A stretch of 64,000 nt of DNA from Acholoe squamosa (GCA_949317995.1 OX439050.1:17252061-17316060); one strand, 5' to 3'. Shown: positions 9,452 through 18,832, numbered from the stretch's first letter. The notes: generated from the sequence alone by a model not told the origin. A program made the numbers and translations.

Positions 9452-12400
9452 TGGGGGTTGTGTCAACGGCATCTGACATGGCCCCGAGTGGGAACGAATG
9501 CCAAAATGCTACCGGGGGTATCCCGGTGGAAGATTTCGAGTCAATTACACCTGGAGGCCGGGTGGCTGAGGGTGCGCACCCCTGCACCTCGGCCGGGGCC
9601 AGGGACCCTAGTGTTGATATGTGCAGGAGCGATCATATGGAGGCGAGTGGCCGCACTAGGGGAGAGGAAGGATGGATCAAAGAGTTGATTCGAGTGTGTG
9701 GGACACGCCTTCCCCCAAGTCATCCGTGTCTGGAATTCCTGAGAGGACTCGGATTGAATCTTGGTGATTCGGGAGACTTTCACCAGTTTACCAGTCACCC
9801 CTCGCCTTTAGGGGGGAGACGGTGGTATGTACCCATATCTGTGGAAGGCCGGGTGGGGGAATTCTTGGTGGATACTGGAGCTAGTCATTCATGTGTGTCC
9901 AAAAGATTCTTCGATTCGGTGGCCGGCAGCCATGAGAACCTCAAAACGGGGGTAAATGCTTGTACGGCCGACGGAAGCAGTATGCGTACATTTGGTAGGA
10001 CGTTTATGCCTATCCATATAGGAGGCAAAGAGTTTGTTCTTTCGCCAACTATAGCAGAGGTTAGTGATGACGGAATCCTCGGACTGGATTTTGCAAGCTT
10101 ATACGGGGCCGTCTTGGACCCGAGGGACGGTACGATGGGTATACGGAGCCCGTATGGCTTGCATGTCCAATGCGTATTGAGACAGGTGTCTTCGGTCGCA
10201 GCAGTGGTACATACGGTGAAGATCCCACCGGGTACCACTTGCGATGTCCTTTGTGGCGGATCCATGGCTCAGAGGAATGAAACTGGAGTCTACGAACCCG
10301 ACACGGTGTATTTGTCAAGCATCGGGTTAGACTCAGTGGATACATTAGTGGCTAATGCAGCTTGGTCTGTATTACCCATAACTAACCGAAGTGGTTCGGT
10401 GGTTTATTTGAGGCGAGGCGACAGTGTTGGAAGGATGAGTTCGGTAGAACATGTCGCCGAGGCTAAATTTAACAAACCACTAAACCCAGTTAGTCAGCAT
10501 CCTATGGATGAAGAATTCCAAAAGCTGATTGATCAGTCAGATTTAAAGAATACGGACGATAAGGATTGCCTAGCGAGACTTCTACAAAAGTACGAAGGTG
10601 CTTTTGGTAGGGAAGGAGGCCCGGTGGGTAGATCCGATAAGGTGTTGCACACCATAGATGTGGGCAGCGAGAAACCTTTTAAAATCCCGTATCGTAGACT
10701 TCCCCTTAAGAAGAAGTTAATCTGTGAAGAGCAAATACAAAAACAGTTGGACCTAGGGGTAATCGTGCCTAGCTCAAGTCCCTGGTCCAGCCCTGTTTGT
10801 ATGACTACTAAGAAAGACGGTACAATCCGCTTTTGTGTCGACTACCGGAAATTGAACAGTATAACAAAGAAGAACTCGTATCCTTTACCAAGGATAGACG
10901 AGACTTTAGATAGCTTGGGCGGAAACCAATGGTTCTGTACCTTGGATTTACAGTCCGGATATTGGCAAATACCAATGCACCCCAAAGACAAGGAGAAGAC
11001 AGCATTCTCCAGTCATATGGGGCTGTTTGAGTATAATGTCCTACCCTTCGGATTGTGTAACGCCCCCGCTACATTCGAGGCTATGATGGAATCCTTACTG
11101 AGTGACCTTTTGTGGAAGAAATGCCTGGTTTACTTGGATGATGTGGTCGTGTTCGGCAAGTCATTCAAGGAATGCCTGGCGAATCTGCAATTAGTCCTCG
11201 ACCGGATACTATCAAACGGTCTTAAACTTAAACCCAAGAAATGTAATTTGTTTAAGAAAACCATTACATACTTGGGAAGGATCATTACTCCTAACGGGGT
11301 AAGTGCGGATCCGGAAAAATTAGAAGCTGTAGAAAATTGGGAAAGACCCACGAGTGCTAAGGAGGTGAGATCATTTTTAGGATTTTGTTCCTATTATCGT
11401 GATTTCATACCGAATTACTCTCGTGTCAGCTTCCCCATGCAGTGCTTAGCTCACTGGACCCCGGGTAGGGCACGGGACCCATTCCCATGGACCAGCGAGC
11501 AAGAAGAGTCTTTTAATAAAATAAAAGATTTATTTAGGAATACACCCGTGTTGAAATATCCCACTCCCGAGGGACATTTCATCTTAGACACCGATGCGAG
11601 CAATGATGCGATTGGGGCAGCTCTCTCTCAGGTCCAAGAGGGAGTCGAAGTGCCAATAGCATTTGCTAGCAACACGTTAAGCAAGACACAGCGAAATTAT
11701 TGTACCACCAAGCGAGAACTCCTCGCTGTGGTGGTGTATACGAAGAAGTTTAAGCATTTCCTTTGGGGAAGTGACTTTACTTTAAGAACAGACCATTCGT
11801 CTCTTAGGTGGCTCCTTAACTTTAAGGACGCCGAGGGGATGATTGGACGTTGGTTAGCTCACCTATCCGAATTCGGATTAGAGCATAAACAAATAGAGCA
11901 CCGACCCGGTGCTAAACACATCAATGCGGATGCCTTGTCAAGACGGCCTATCCGAAGGTGCCAAAATGCCACATGTGAAGACTGCGGGGCCCACAATGCT
12001 GTGGTAGCCGGGCTGGTATTTAATTATACCACCCCCCGTATCCCCTGGGAGGAGGCTGTATGCAGCTATCTCGATTGGTCCCCGGAGACCATCAAGAAGT
12101 TTCAACAGTCAGACCCCACCACTGCGCGCATAATGGAATACCTACGGTCAGGCATTAAACCGGCAAGGCCTCTAGTTTCCCTGGAGGATAGGGAAGCGAG
12201 GCGGTTGCTGGCTCAATGGGCCGAGCTAGAGATCCGAGACAGCATACTATGTAGGTGGAAGACAACTCCCACCAACGGTAGGCTGTTGCAAATAGTGATA
12301 CCCGCCCCGATGAGGAGGGATATCATGTATTATTGCCATGGCCACCAAACGAGTGGCCATTTCGGTAAGAGAAGGTCGATAGAGCGTCTACAAAGGCGTT

Positions 12401-13686
12401 ACTACTGGCCCGGTATGAGAGGCGACCTGCTCCGGTGGATCGCCACTTGCCCGGATTGTTGTAAAAACAAACCGGGACCCGGCCTGGGTAAGCAACCCTT
12501 ATCACAGGAATTGTTTGGTGTCAGATTTGCTCAAGTAGCGATAGACATCATCAGTGGGATTAAGACGACGCCGCGAGACAATACTTGTATGATGGTCGTA
12601 ACCGACTATTATACTAAGTACACTCGGGTGTTCCCCCTTCCCAACCACAAAGCCGCCACATGCGCGGAGGCATTTGTGAAAGGCTGGGTGCTGCATTTGG
12701 GTGTTCCCCTTATGATGCACAGTGACCAGGGAAGGGAGTTCGAGTCAGAACTTTGGCAGGAAATGTGCCATTACCTAGCCATTTGTAAGACCCGAACAAA
12801 CCCGTACCGACCACAGTCGGATGGGCAGGTAGAGCGCTTCAATAGAACCCTCATACAAGTACTAAAGCCCCTGGTTAATACCCACCAGGATGACTGGGAT
12901 GAACAGTGCGAGTTTGTAGTACATGCCTACAACAACACTGTCCATTCATCAACTAACTGCACCCCAAACATGCTAGTGTTCGGCGAGGACATCATAATGC
13001 CCGCCGACTTAGTGTATGGAGTGGTTGGAATAGACCCGGAGGCGCCCTGCACGGTGCTGTTTGTAGAGTCATTAAGGGACCGGTTCAAACGGGCATACGA
13101 GGCCGTTTGGAAAGAACTGCTGAAGAGTGCGAAGTGGCAGAAGGTGGGCTATGACACCAATGCTAAACGAATTCGTTTTAATGTTGGGGACAAAGTACTA
13201 AGGTACTACGAGCCGCTGGATAAGCTGAAGCTCGTAACGCCTTGGGAAGGTCCATTTAAAATCGTTCGTGTCATCTCCGAGTCCACGGTGATGATAGAGG
13301 ACTGCCTGACGGGTAGGAAATGGAAGACAAATGTCGGAAAACTTCGGCCCTGGAAGGGGCGCGAAGAGGCGGAGAGGGAGTTCGGCTACAAACCACCTGT
13401 ATCTGTCCCTAGCGGACCGAGCGTGGTAGTACCGAGGAAGCGCCCTAGAGGCCGGCCGAGAAAGACGCCGGGAGACGAGGTTATAGTAAAAAAGAAGACG
13501 AAGGCCAGGAAACGACCTAATCGTAAGAAATGGAAGAAAGTCTCGCTGAGTGAAGGCATTACGTATGGGAAGGGTCCCGCTCTGACTAAGCGAGATCCAG
13601 AAAAGGCCGTACGTAAAGCCGGGAAAAATAAAATGCTAACCGAAGGCGTTAGACGCAGCCCCCGGTTGAGGTCTGCTGTAACCTAA
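9391..13686 (+). CDS. pol: Pol polyprotein: protease, RT, RNase H, integrase
   Basis: Replication and integration enzymes. First in-frame ATG is 9478 (1402 aa); expression is probably as a Gag-Pol fusion. Protease: DTGAS at 9871 with ILGLD at 10075. Reverse transcriptase: VDYRKLN near 10837, LDLQSGYWQI, LPFGLCNAPATF near 11041, and the catalytic YLDD at 11131. RNase H: DTDAS at 11587, RELLAV, RTDHSSLRWL. Integrase: HX4H-X29-CX2C zinc domain (H 12343, H 12358, C 12448, C 12457) and a catalytic D,D(35)E triad (D 12544, D 12724, E 12832). A GPF module (WEGPFKI) follows near 13243. The C-terminus is very basic, with RGRPRK, an AT-hook-like motif near 13450; there is no chromodomain. No stop or frameshift breaks the ORF and every catalytic residue looked for is present. 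Confidence 0.97.
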   Translation, partial: SRRRRRRKGECYGFHRCGKLVGVVSTASDMAPSGNECQNATGGIPVEDFESITPGGRVAEGAHPCTSAGARDPSVDMCRSDHMEASGRTRGEEGWIKELIRVCGTRLPPSHPCLEFLRGLGLNLGDSGDFHQFTSHPSPLGGRRWYVPISVEGRVGEFLVDTGASHSCVSKRFFDSVAGSHENLKTGVNACTADGSSMRTFGRTFMPIHIGGKEFVLSPTIAEVSDDGILGLDFASLYGAVLDPRDGTMGIRSPYGLHVQCVLRQVSSVAAVVHTVKIPPGTTCDVLCGGSMAQRNETGVYEPDTVYLSSIGLDSVDTLVANAAWSVLPITNRSGSVVYLRRGDSVGRMSSVEHVAEAKFNKPLNPVSQHPMDEEFQKLIDQSDLKNTDDKDCLARLLQKYEGAFGREGGPVGRSDKVLHTIDVGSEKPFKIPYRRLPLKKKLICEEQIQKQLDLGVIVPSSSPWSSPVCMTTKKDGTIRFCVDYRKLNSITKKNSYPLPRIDETLDSLGGNQWFCTLDLQSGYWQIPMHPKDKEKTAFSSHMGLFEYNVLPFGLCNAPATFEAMMESLLSDLLWKKCLVYLDDVVVFGKSFKECLANLQLVLDRILSNGLKLKPKKCNLFKKTITYLGRIITPNGVSADPEKLEAVENWERPTSAKEVRSFLGFCSYYRDFIPNYSRVSFPMQCLAHWTPGRARDPFPWTSEQEESFNKIKDLFRNTPVLKYPTPEGHFILDTDASNDAIGAALSQVQEGVEVPIAFASNTLSKTQRNYCTTKRELLAVVVYTKKFKHFLWGSDFTLRTDHSSLRWLLNFKDAEGMIGRWLAHLSEFGLEHKQIEHRPGAKHINADALSRRPIRRCQNATCEDCGAHNAVVAGLVFNYTTPRIPWEEAVCSYLDWSPETIKKFQQSDPTTARIMEYLRSGIKPARPLVSLEDREARRLLAQWAELEIRDSILCRWKTTPTNGRLLQIVIPAPMRRDIMYYCHGHQTSGHFGKRRSIERLQRRYYWPGMRGDLLRWIATCPDCCKNKPGPGLGKQPLSQELFGVRFAQVAIDIISGIKTTPRDNTCMMVVTDYYTKYTRVFPLPNHKAATCAEAFVKGWVLHLGVPLMMHSDQGREFESELWQEMCHYLAICKTRTNPYRPQSDGQVERFNRTLIQVLKPLVNTHQDDWDEQCEFVVHAYNNTVHSSTNCTPNMLVFGEDIIMPADLVYGVVGIDPEAPCTVLFVESLRDRFKRAYEAVWKELLKSAKWQKVGYDTNAKRIRFNVGDKVLRYYEPLDKLKLVTPWEGPFKIVRVISESTVMIEDCLTGRKWKTNVGKLRPWKGREEAEREFGYKPPVSVPSGPSVVVPRKRPRGRPRKTPGDEVIVKKKTKARKRPNRKKWKKVSLSEGITYGKGPALTKRDPEKAVRKAGKNKMLTEGVRRSPRLRSAVT

Positions 13687-14019
13687 CTCAGTACACAACG
13701 AGCTGCTGCGTGTTGTCCGCCATAGGCAGGCAACATACGTTCCACGGCCAGAGATGTCGAACGCGCCCTCCCCTGGTGGCTGTATCCCGTGAGTGGCGGT
13801 CGGATTAACCGGTACATTCGCTTTGAAGCGTTGTATACACCGCCAAGCTCCAGACGATAGCACTCGGGTAGTAGGCCGCGTCTCACATGTCGAGTCGAAT
13901 GTTGGTTCGGATCTAGTTCCCTAGGTGGCGCTGCTGGTGTGGCGGGAAAGCGCGGAACTAGGTCACCGGATAGCCATGGCGGGATCTCGCGAGACGAGAG
14001 GTCTGACGTCATACTGGTC

Positions 14020-14073
14020 ATAACTAGAGCGGACTCGTGGTGGTTAGACGTCACCCGTTTTTGCTCTAGTTAT
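14020..14073 (+). other. 11-bp stem inverted repeat upstream of ORF3
   Basis: ATAACTAGAGC at 14020-14030 is exactly complementary to GCTCTAGTTAT at 14063-14073, leaving a 32-nt loop. Confidence 0.6.
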
Positions 14074-14134
14074 TTGTCGGCGGTTATACAGCCTGTAGCT
14101 GTCGTGTTAGCCTAGCTAACCCAAAAGCCTCTCT

Positions 14135-14164
14135 GTTGGACGAATCCTTCGGGAGGAGTCCAAC
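14135..14164 (+). other. UUCG-tetraloop hairpin 40 nt before the ORF3 ATG
   Basis: GTTGGAC (14135-14141) pairs with GTCCAAC (14158-14164). A symmetric 3x3 internal loop separates this from a TCC/GGA stem closed by the C(UUCG)G tetraloop, an exceptionally stable RNA cap. The ORF3 ATG follows at 14204. Confidence 0.6.
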
Positions 14165-14203
14165 AAAACTTGCCAATTAATTTTGGAAGTCGAACCCGGT
14201 GCC

Positions 14204-17200
14204 ATGGCACAGGGAACGATTGACGCTGCGCGTCAAACAGCCAACATTCCGTTGGAACAAGACGAGGACCCGAAGGTCCCGTCTCGGGTCGAGGAATCTA
14301 TGGATTCTTCGACAGAGGAGGCCGCCCGGACGCTCTCGGCTATGGCCGAGGCAACCGACCGGGAGAGGATGCCACCTCCACCCCCGCCACGCCCGGAGCG
14401 CCCGTCTACAACAGCCGCTTCGGGTAGCAAAGTGGATGTCCTGGACATTCCAATGTATCCTCCGGGATTCAGGACTCAGATCAGACGTCTAGCACATGTT
14501 GATCGCCAGGAAGGTATCGTGTATACCTCCTGGGGTACGTACATCCCTATGCACGCCTCCATGTTCGGATGCGGGCCCATGGCGGTGGAGCAGGGCGTGC
14601 CCGAGCCCATACCAGATGAACTTAAAACTATGGTAATGGACTCGTGTAGTGACGAGCTGGCTGACAACATGCCAGTTTCTTGGCTCTGCAACTACCTAAA
14701 GTTGGCGGAGAATATGGCGACTAACGAGAATTTAGCTCGAGCCGTCTTGATCTCTGCGGGCATCATCCAGAAGGCCACGGAGTTAAGGGAGTCCGAATCC
14801 GACATGGATACAGACTCCACAGTAACCTTGTCGTCGGTGGAAACCGACCGGGTCAAGCGATTGACCCGTAAACCTGTGCCCAAGGGTCCTCTCACTGAGA
14901 GCGATCTGGAGGCTGAGGATGTCCGCATCGCCGTCGAGAGGTCCACGACCGAGACCGACCCAGCTGCCGACATCCCGGAGGCACCTGGCGAGATCTCGGA
15001 AGAGGACATCTCGCGTCAGCAGGCTGCTGTAGAGGCAAAGCGAACCGAGCTTGCCAAGCAGCAGAAGGAGCTCACCGCAGCTCGCCGGGCCCATCGCAAG
15101 CAGCAGGCCCAACGAAAAGCTGAGATCTCTTCCGACTCTGACTCCCCGGTCAGCGGAAGGAGGAGCCCTCGGACAGGGGACAGGAGCCGACGCGAGTCGG
15201 ATTCCAGTCCCGAAGTTCCGGCCCAACCGACTAAGGTTGTGCGCCGGAAGAAGAAGAATGGAGCGAAAGCGTCTCCGGCAGAGCCCACGCCCCCCACCAA
15301 GCCGAGGGGTAAGGGCAAACCGAAGACGCCCGCTCCCACCACTACAACCACCACGGTAGCCACCTCGGTTACTGCATCTTCTGCAGCCAGCACGTCGGGT
15401 GCAAAGACGAAGTCCCCTACCAAGGCTCCGACTGGTACTACCACCTCCAGCCGAGCCAGCCGTAGGGGAGCTGACATATACACGGACAGCGAGGAAAGCG
15501 AAAGCGATCCAGAGCTGCCCGAGTCTGCCAAATCTGATTTGGAGTCCGTGACAACGTGGGAAGAAATGACCACGGATGTTCCCAAGGACGACAATCAGAA
15601 GTGGATGTGGAAGAATGCAGCCGAGGGGTTCAAGGAACGGACTCCCCGCTGCTTCGCGGACTGTGCTTACGACACAGTCCACTATATGTGTCCGAGCGCC
15701 GTCAATAAGGACGGTGACAGCGATGACGAGGAGTGGATGAAGTCCGGCCCCTCGGATACGCCAGTAGGCAAGTTCTACCTGATTTGGATTGACCAGCTCA
15801 AGTCCAAATTAGGCTCGATCTACAGCTACGAGGCCCGGACGAAAGTCCAGTGGGCAATGACCCAATGGGGACCAACCGGCAACCGCCGAAGGTGCCCGTT
15901 TGAGTCTTGCCAGCTGGCTCTCACGGGTGAGAAGATGTTCGAGACGAAGCCCCGCTTCGCTCGACACATCGTCGAGTATCATATGCATCACAAGCCTGTG
16001 ATGATGTGTGTGCTCGGGGACCGCCCGAGTAAACATTGTGATGGCTCGTTCAGCACTCACCGGCGCCGAGACATGGCTCTGCATTTGCAGAAGGCCCATG
16101 GCATCGGCCTGGAGAAGACCAGGAAACGAGCCATCAAGTGCTTCAGCGAGCTCCTTGCTAATTGGTCCGCGCTGAGCATCAAGGAAGTGAAAGAGCAGGC
16201 ATTCGAGACCGGATTCTGCTCGTGGAAGAGCGGCAACTTGCTGACTTACTTCCAGACGAACTCCTCGTCCACAAAATTCGGGATGCCCAGCGAGGTGCAC
16301 CTGAAGGTAAAAAAGTGGCGAGGAGACGACAAGCGAGAGAAGGCCAAAGCCCGCTCTAAAGTTCCAAACGGAGGCACAGTCACGACTACTGCTTCCAAGA
16401 GGACCCGAGCAGACCGGTCCGTGAGCCCTTCGGGTGGCAAGGACCAGCCAAGACCAGCCAACCCAGCTGATCGTCGCGAGTCGGGACAACAGGTCTCGGC
16501 TCTAGAGATGCCTGGCAACCAGGCCCGCAGGTCGGGTAGCCAGGCGACCGCACCGGCGACTCCAGCCACCTCCACACCTGCACCCGCGGAACAACGCCCG
16601 GGCGAAGCCTCTGGCGGCCTGGATGATGGGGGCGAACTGTTCGCTCCCCCATCCGGGTATTCTACTTGGTGGGCTGGAGAGGGATCCTCCGGCAAGCGCC
16701 CCACGTACAGTGAGTACGCGGCGAAGTTCCCTTCAATGGGACCGGCTGGACCCGAGTCGCAGGTCCTTACCTCCTTGGGCCGGGCCAAAGCTCGTGGTAG
16801 GGGCCGCGGTGGGCTGGAGTCCACCCGAGGCTCCCCGGGTGGTGGCCGAGGCCGAGGAGGCATCACGGTGGAGGGCCCGTCTGCTCCTCCAACAGGCACC
16901 CCGCCTGTCTCAGTGGAGGCCCCAGCGCCACCACCAGTTATAGTTCCACCAACGGGTCCTCGGGTACCCCTAATGGAACTAATCTCCGGTACCCTGTCAG
17001 GTCTTCAGGATCCGAATACGTTCGTCGACCACCGCGATGTCCGAACGGTTCAGATCCAGAATGACCTGATGGCAGAATGGCAGGCATTGCACCGCCAGAA
17101 GTCTGTTGACTACTGGCGTGTGATGACTGAAGCCACCGTCAATCTGGTCTACGAGATCCAGAGGCGGGAGGAAGAGAAAATCAGGGAGCTGGAAAGGAAG

Positions 17201-17710
17201 AAGGTCGAGGAAGCCCTCGAGTCCTGCCGGCGGAAACAGAAGGAAGCCGAAAAGCTTAAAGAGTTTCACGAAGCTGAAAACTCCAGATATATCCATCGAT
17301 TTAAGGAGGCTGACCTCAAGTTTTTCCTGGCATTCGGGAAACATCTGGAGGAGTGGGACGGCTTACCGTCGTCTCTCATCTTCGTACCAGAGATACCCCC
17401 GGATGCCCCGCCAGCCCCGGCTACTCCACCGGTTCTGGCCACTCCACCGGTCCCGGCTGCTCCGCCGATTCCGGCAGCTCTCCTGCTCCCGCCCCCCACT
17501 TGGAACCGGGCTGTCCCAACTGCCACGGTTGCTGCACCAGCATCCGAGGCAATGGACAGTCCGTCCGCAGTGATGAGGGCCTTGAGCTTGGGGAGCGAGA
17601 CTCCCAGCGAGGCTTCAGCGGCGCTCTCTACGAGCAGCTGTAGCAGCTCGGCTCCATCTGCCTCAGTGGAGCCGGCTGAGAAGATGGACACAGATCCTGA
17701 AGATCTTTGA
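14204..17710 (+). CDS. Third ORF of the retrotransposon: C2H2-like, coiled-coil protein of unknown function
   Basis: The ORF has 1168 aa from an ATG in a strong Kozak context (GCCATGG). It occupies the env position, but I see no signal peptide or membrane segment, so it is not an envelope. The N-terminal 200 residues are fairly ordered-looking (LDIPMYPPGF, Trp/Cys-containing). A helical Lys/Gln/Arg-rich stretch (near 15020-15130) is followed by a Ser/Pro/Thr/Lys-rich linker with basic clusters (RRKKK). The central domain (about 15550-16250) holds two C2H2-like units: CX4C-X18-HX4H (C at 15893, H at 15965 and 15980) and CX9C-X14-HX4H (C at 16007, H at 16082 and 16097). A Gly/Arg/Pro-rich part follows, then a coiled coil (about 17095-17330), an Ala/Pro repeat and an acidic tail. 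Nucleic-acid binding is an inference from the fingers and basic linkers. I do not recognise the family. Confidence 0.85.
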   Translation: MAQGTIDAARQTANIPLEQDEDPKVPSRVEESMDSSTEEAARTLSAMAEATDRERMPPPPPPRPERPSTTAASGSKVDVLDIPMYPPGFRTQIRRLAHVDRQEGIVYTSWGTYIPMHASMFGCGPMAVEQGVPEPIPDELKTMVMDSCSDELADNMPVSWLCNYLKLAENMATNENLARAVLISAGIIQKATELRESESDMDTDSTVTLSSVETDRVKRLTRKPVPKGPLTESDLEAEDVRIAVERSTTETDPAADIPEAPGEISEEDISRQQAAVEAKRTELAKQQKELTAARRAHRKQQAQRKAEISSDSDSPVSGRRSPRTGDRSRRESDSSPEVPAQPTKVVRRKKKNGAKASPAEPTPPTKPRGKGKPKTPAPTTTTTTVATSVTASSAASTSGAKTKSPTKAPTGTTTSSRASRRGADIYTDSEESESDPELPESAKSDLESVTTWEEMTTDVPKDDNQKWMWKNAAEGFKERTPRCFADCAYDTVHYMCPSAVNKDGDSDDEEWMKSGPSDTPVGKFYLIWIDQLKSKLGSIYSYEARTKVQWAMTQWGPTGNRRRCPFESCQLALTGEKMFETKPRFARHIVEYHMHHKPVMMCVLGDRPSKHCDGSFSTHRRRDMALHLQKAHGIGLEKTRKRAIKCFSELLANWSALSIKEVKEQAFETGFCSWKSGNLLTYFQTNSSSTKFGMPSEVHLKVKKWRGDDKREKAKARSKVPNGGTVTTTASKRTRADRSVSPSGGKDQPRPANPADRRESGQQVSALEMPGNQARRSGSQATAPATPATSTPAPAEQRPGEASGGLDDGGELFAPPSGYSTWWAGEGSSGKRPTYSEYAAKFPSMGPAGPESQVLTSLGRAKARGRGRGGLESTRGSPGGGRGRGGITVEGPSAPPTGTPPVSVEAPAPPPVIVPPTGPRVPLMELISGTLSGLQDPNTFVDHRDVRTVQIQNDLMAEWQALHRQKSVDYWRVMTEATVNLVYEIQRREEEKIRELERKKVEEALESCRRKQKEAEKLKEFHEAENSRYIHRFKEADLKFFLAFGKHLEEWDGLPSSLIFVPEIPPDAPPAPATPPVLATPPVPAAPPIPAALLLPPPTWNRAVPTATVAAPASEAMDSPSAVMRALSLGSETPSEASAALSTSSCSSSAPSASVEPAEKMDTDPEDL

Positions 17711-18464
17711 GTGTCCATCTGTTGGTGTCTCCTTGTACCCGAGGGTAAATGCATTTAGTATGCCAGAGGCACTGTTCCTTACGCTGGACTCCTGATACCT
17801 GGATCGTAACCTGCAGCGAGGATGGACGCTAACCCGAACACCCAAAGGACTACAACATCTAACCGGGTCTCCATCTTCCCATCTTCATCAGGGCACATCA
17901 TAACAGCAACGTGGTTTGCCACCACACATATGTCGCCGGGTGGAGCTGCAGAAACCAGTCGTTCCAGGTTCGCCGGAAGTCCGGTATATTGTAAGGGTGA
18001 TCCTGCTACCCTGGTAGGACACCTATATTTCATATTTTGTATAAATCTATTTTTATATCGTATATTATATTCTTGTAAGTAAAAGTCAAAATTTTTTCGG
18101 GTTATTTACCCCACCTCGGGTCGGTAAAAACATTGTAAAAATTTATCAATATCACCTTACTACACATCGAATATTCTTCGTCGCGTCTCATGTTTAATAA
18201 TAACACACGTGTAACATTATCACCATAGGTCGATGGTCCATAAGGGGCCACTTCCTATTTTTGTTATTATTTATAAACACTTCGGGTTATATACGATGAT
18301 GCCTTATTGTGTACATATAACTTATAATGCCCCTTAAATGTTCTATATTTAATACGAACTGTGTATATATAGACTTACCTATTTATTTATAACACCACTG
18401 TATAAAGTCAACAATAGTTACTTGTTAATTACACCCAACCCTAGGTAAAGTCTAGTGGGGGTGG
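17711..18464 (+). other. Non-coding 3' tail between ORF3 and the 3' LTR
   Basis: These 754 nt become very AT-rich after 18025, against a GC-balanced coding part. An 86-codon ORF (17822-18082, ATG start) ends in a short hydrophobic stretch (LYFIFCINLFLY); I see no other support that it is a gene. The tail may carry 3' cis signals. Confidence 0.5.
18453..18464 (+). other. Candidate polypurine tract
   Basis: AGTGGGGGTGGTG-type G-rich sequence abuts the 3' LTR, where plus-strand priming should occur. It is short and interrupted by T, so it is called on position more than on quality. Confidence 0.45.
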
Positions 18465-18828
18465 TGTAGGGGCCGGCATCATTGTATATATATTAGTGCC
18501 GTTCATCCGAGAGACGTGTTCGTGTGGTGCTTGTTCCTTCTATGCTAGCTAGGTGTCGCTTTGCGATACCTCGTTGGTACAAGAGGGGGCAGCACCATGC
18601 CTCGCGTCCAGCTCCTACTAAGGAGCCGGACGAGCGGCAGAAGGGGACTGGACATGGTCCAGTCCAGACGCTAATACTTTGTCATCAGAGAGATTAAATA
18701 AAGTCCTACCCGAGAGGTAGGGGTTTCTGGGGCTTTGCCCAACCCGAACTACTCGTGTTGTGTTGGTACATCTAGTGGTAAGCGAGCCAAAGAGCCACCC
18801 AACATATAAGTCAATACGAACCATTACA
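18465..18828 (+). repeat. 3' LTR (364 bp)
   Basis: It is colinear with the 5' LTR with no substitution seen; only a 2-bp TA length difference separates them. It is followed by the TATG duplication. Confidence 0.96.
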
Positions 18829-18832
18829 TATG
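18829..18832. repeat. Target-site duplication, right copy (TATG)
   Basis: This matches 5979-5982 exactly. It fixes the right border of the element immediately after the terminal CA of the 3' LTR. Confidence 0.85.

Larger units (their letters stand above)
13687..14203 (+). other. Structured spacer between pol and ORF3
   Basis: These 517 nt have no long sense ORF. They hold three inverted repeats: CTAGTTCC/GGAACTAG (13913-13920 with 13954-13961), an 11-bp perfect pair at 14020-14030 and 14063-14073, and a C(UUCG)G-capped hairpin at 14135-14164. ORF3 must be expressed either from a spliced or subgenomic RNA or by internal initiation; a structured leader fits either case. This is inference. Confidence 0.55.
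5983..18828 (+). mobile_element. Complete Ty3/Gypsy-type LTR retrotransposon with three ORFs
   Basis: The element is bounded by two direct LTRs that begin TGTAGGGG and end CATTACA. A 4-bp duplication, TATG, lies on both sides (5979-5982 and 18829-18832). The order is LTR, primer-binding site, gag, pol (protease, RT, RNase H, integrase), third ORF, AT-rich tail, LTR. Integrase after RNase H is the Ty3/Gypsy order. All three long ORFs are uninterrupted, and the LTRs show no substitution over about 364 aligned bases, so the copy is very recent and may be competent for movement. At 12.8 kb it is larger than most animal Ty3/Gypsy elements (usually about 5-8 kb) because of a long Gag and an extra 3.5-kb ORF. 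The clade cannot be assigned by eye. Confidence 0.97.

Noticed and set aside
13683-14054. 123-codon antisense ORF after pol
   Set aside because: No family motif. The region is better explained as a structured RNA spacer of the sense transcript.
14183-14203. Upstream TTG as the start of ORF3
   Set aside because: The ATG at 14204 has a near-perfect Kozak context, so a non-ATG start is unnecessary.
14783-15682. 299-codon antisense ORF inside ORF3
   Set aside because: A shadow of the GC-rich, low-complexity sense frame; its Gly/Arg/Ser composition mirrors the Pro/Ser/Thr linkers of ORF3.
14204-17710. ORF3 as an envelope gene
   Set aside because: No signal peptide, no membrane anchor, no furin-like site in a suitable context, and few glycosylation-type motifs. 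The C2H2-like units and basic linkers point elsewhere.
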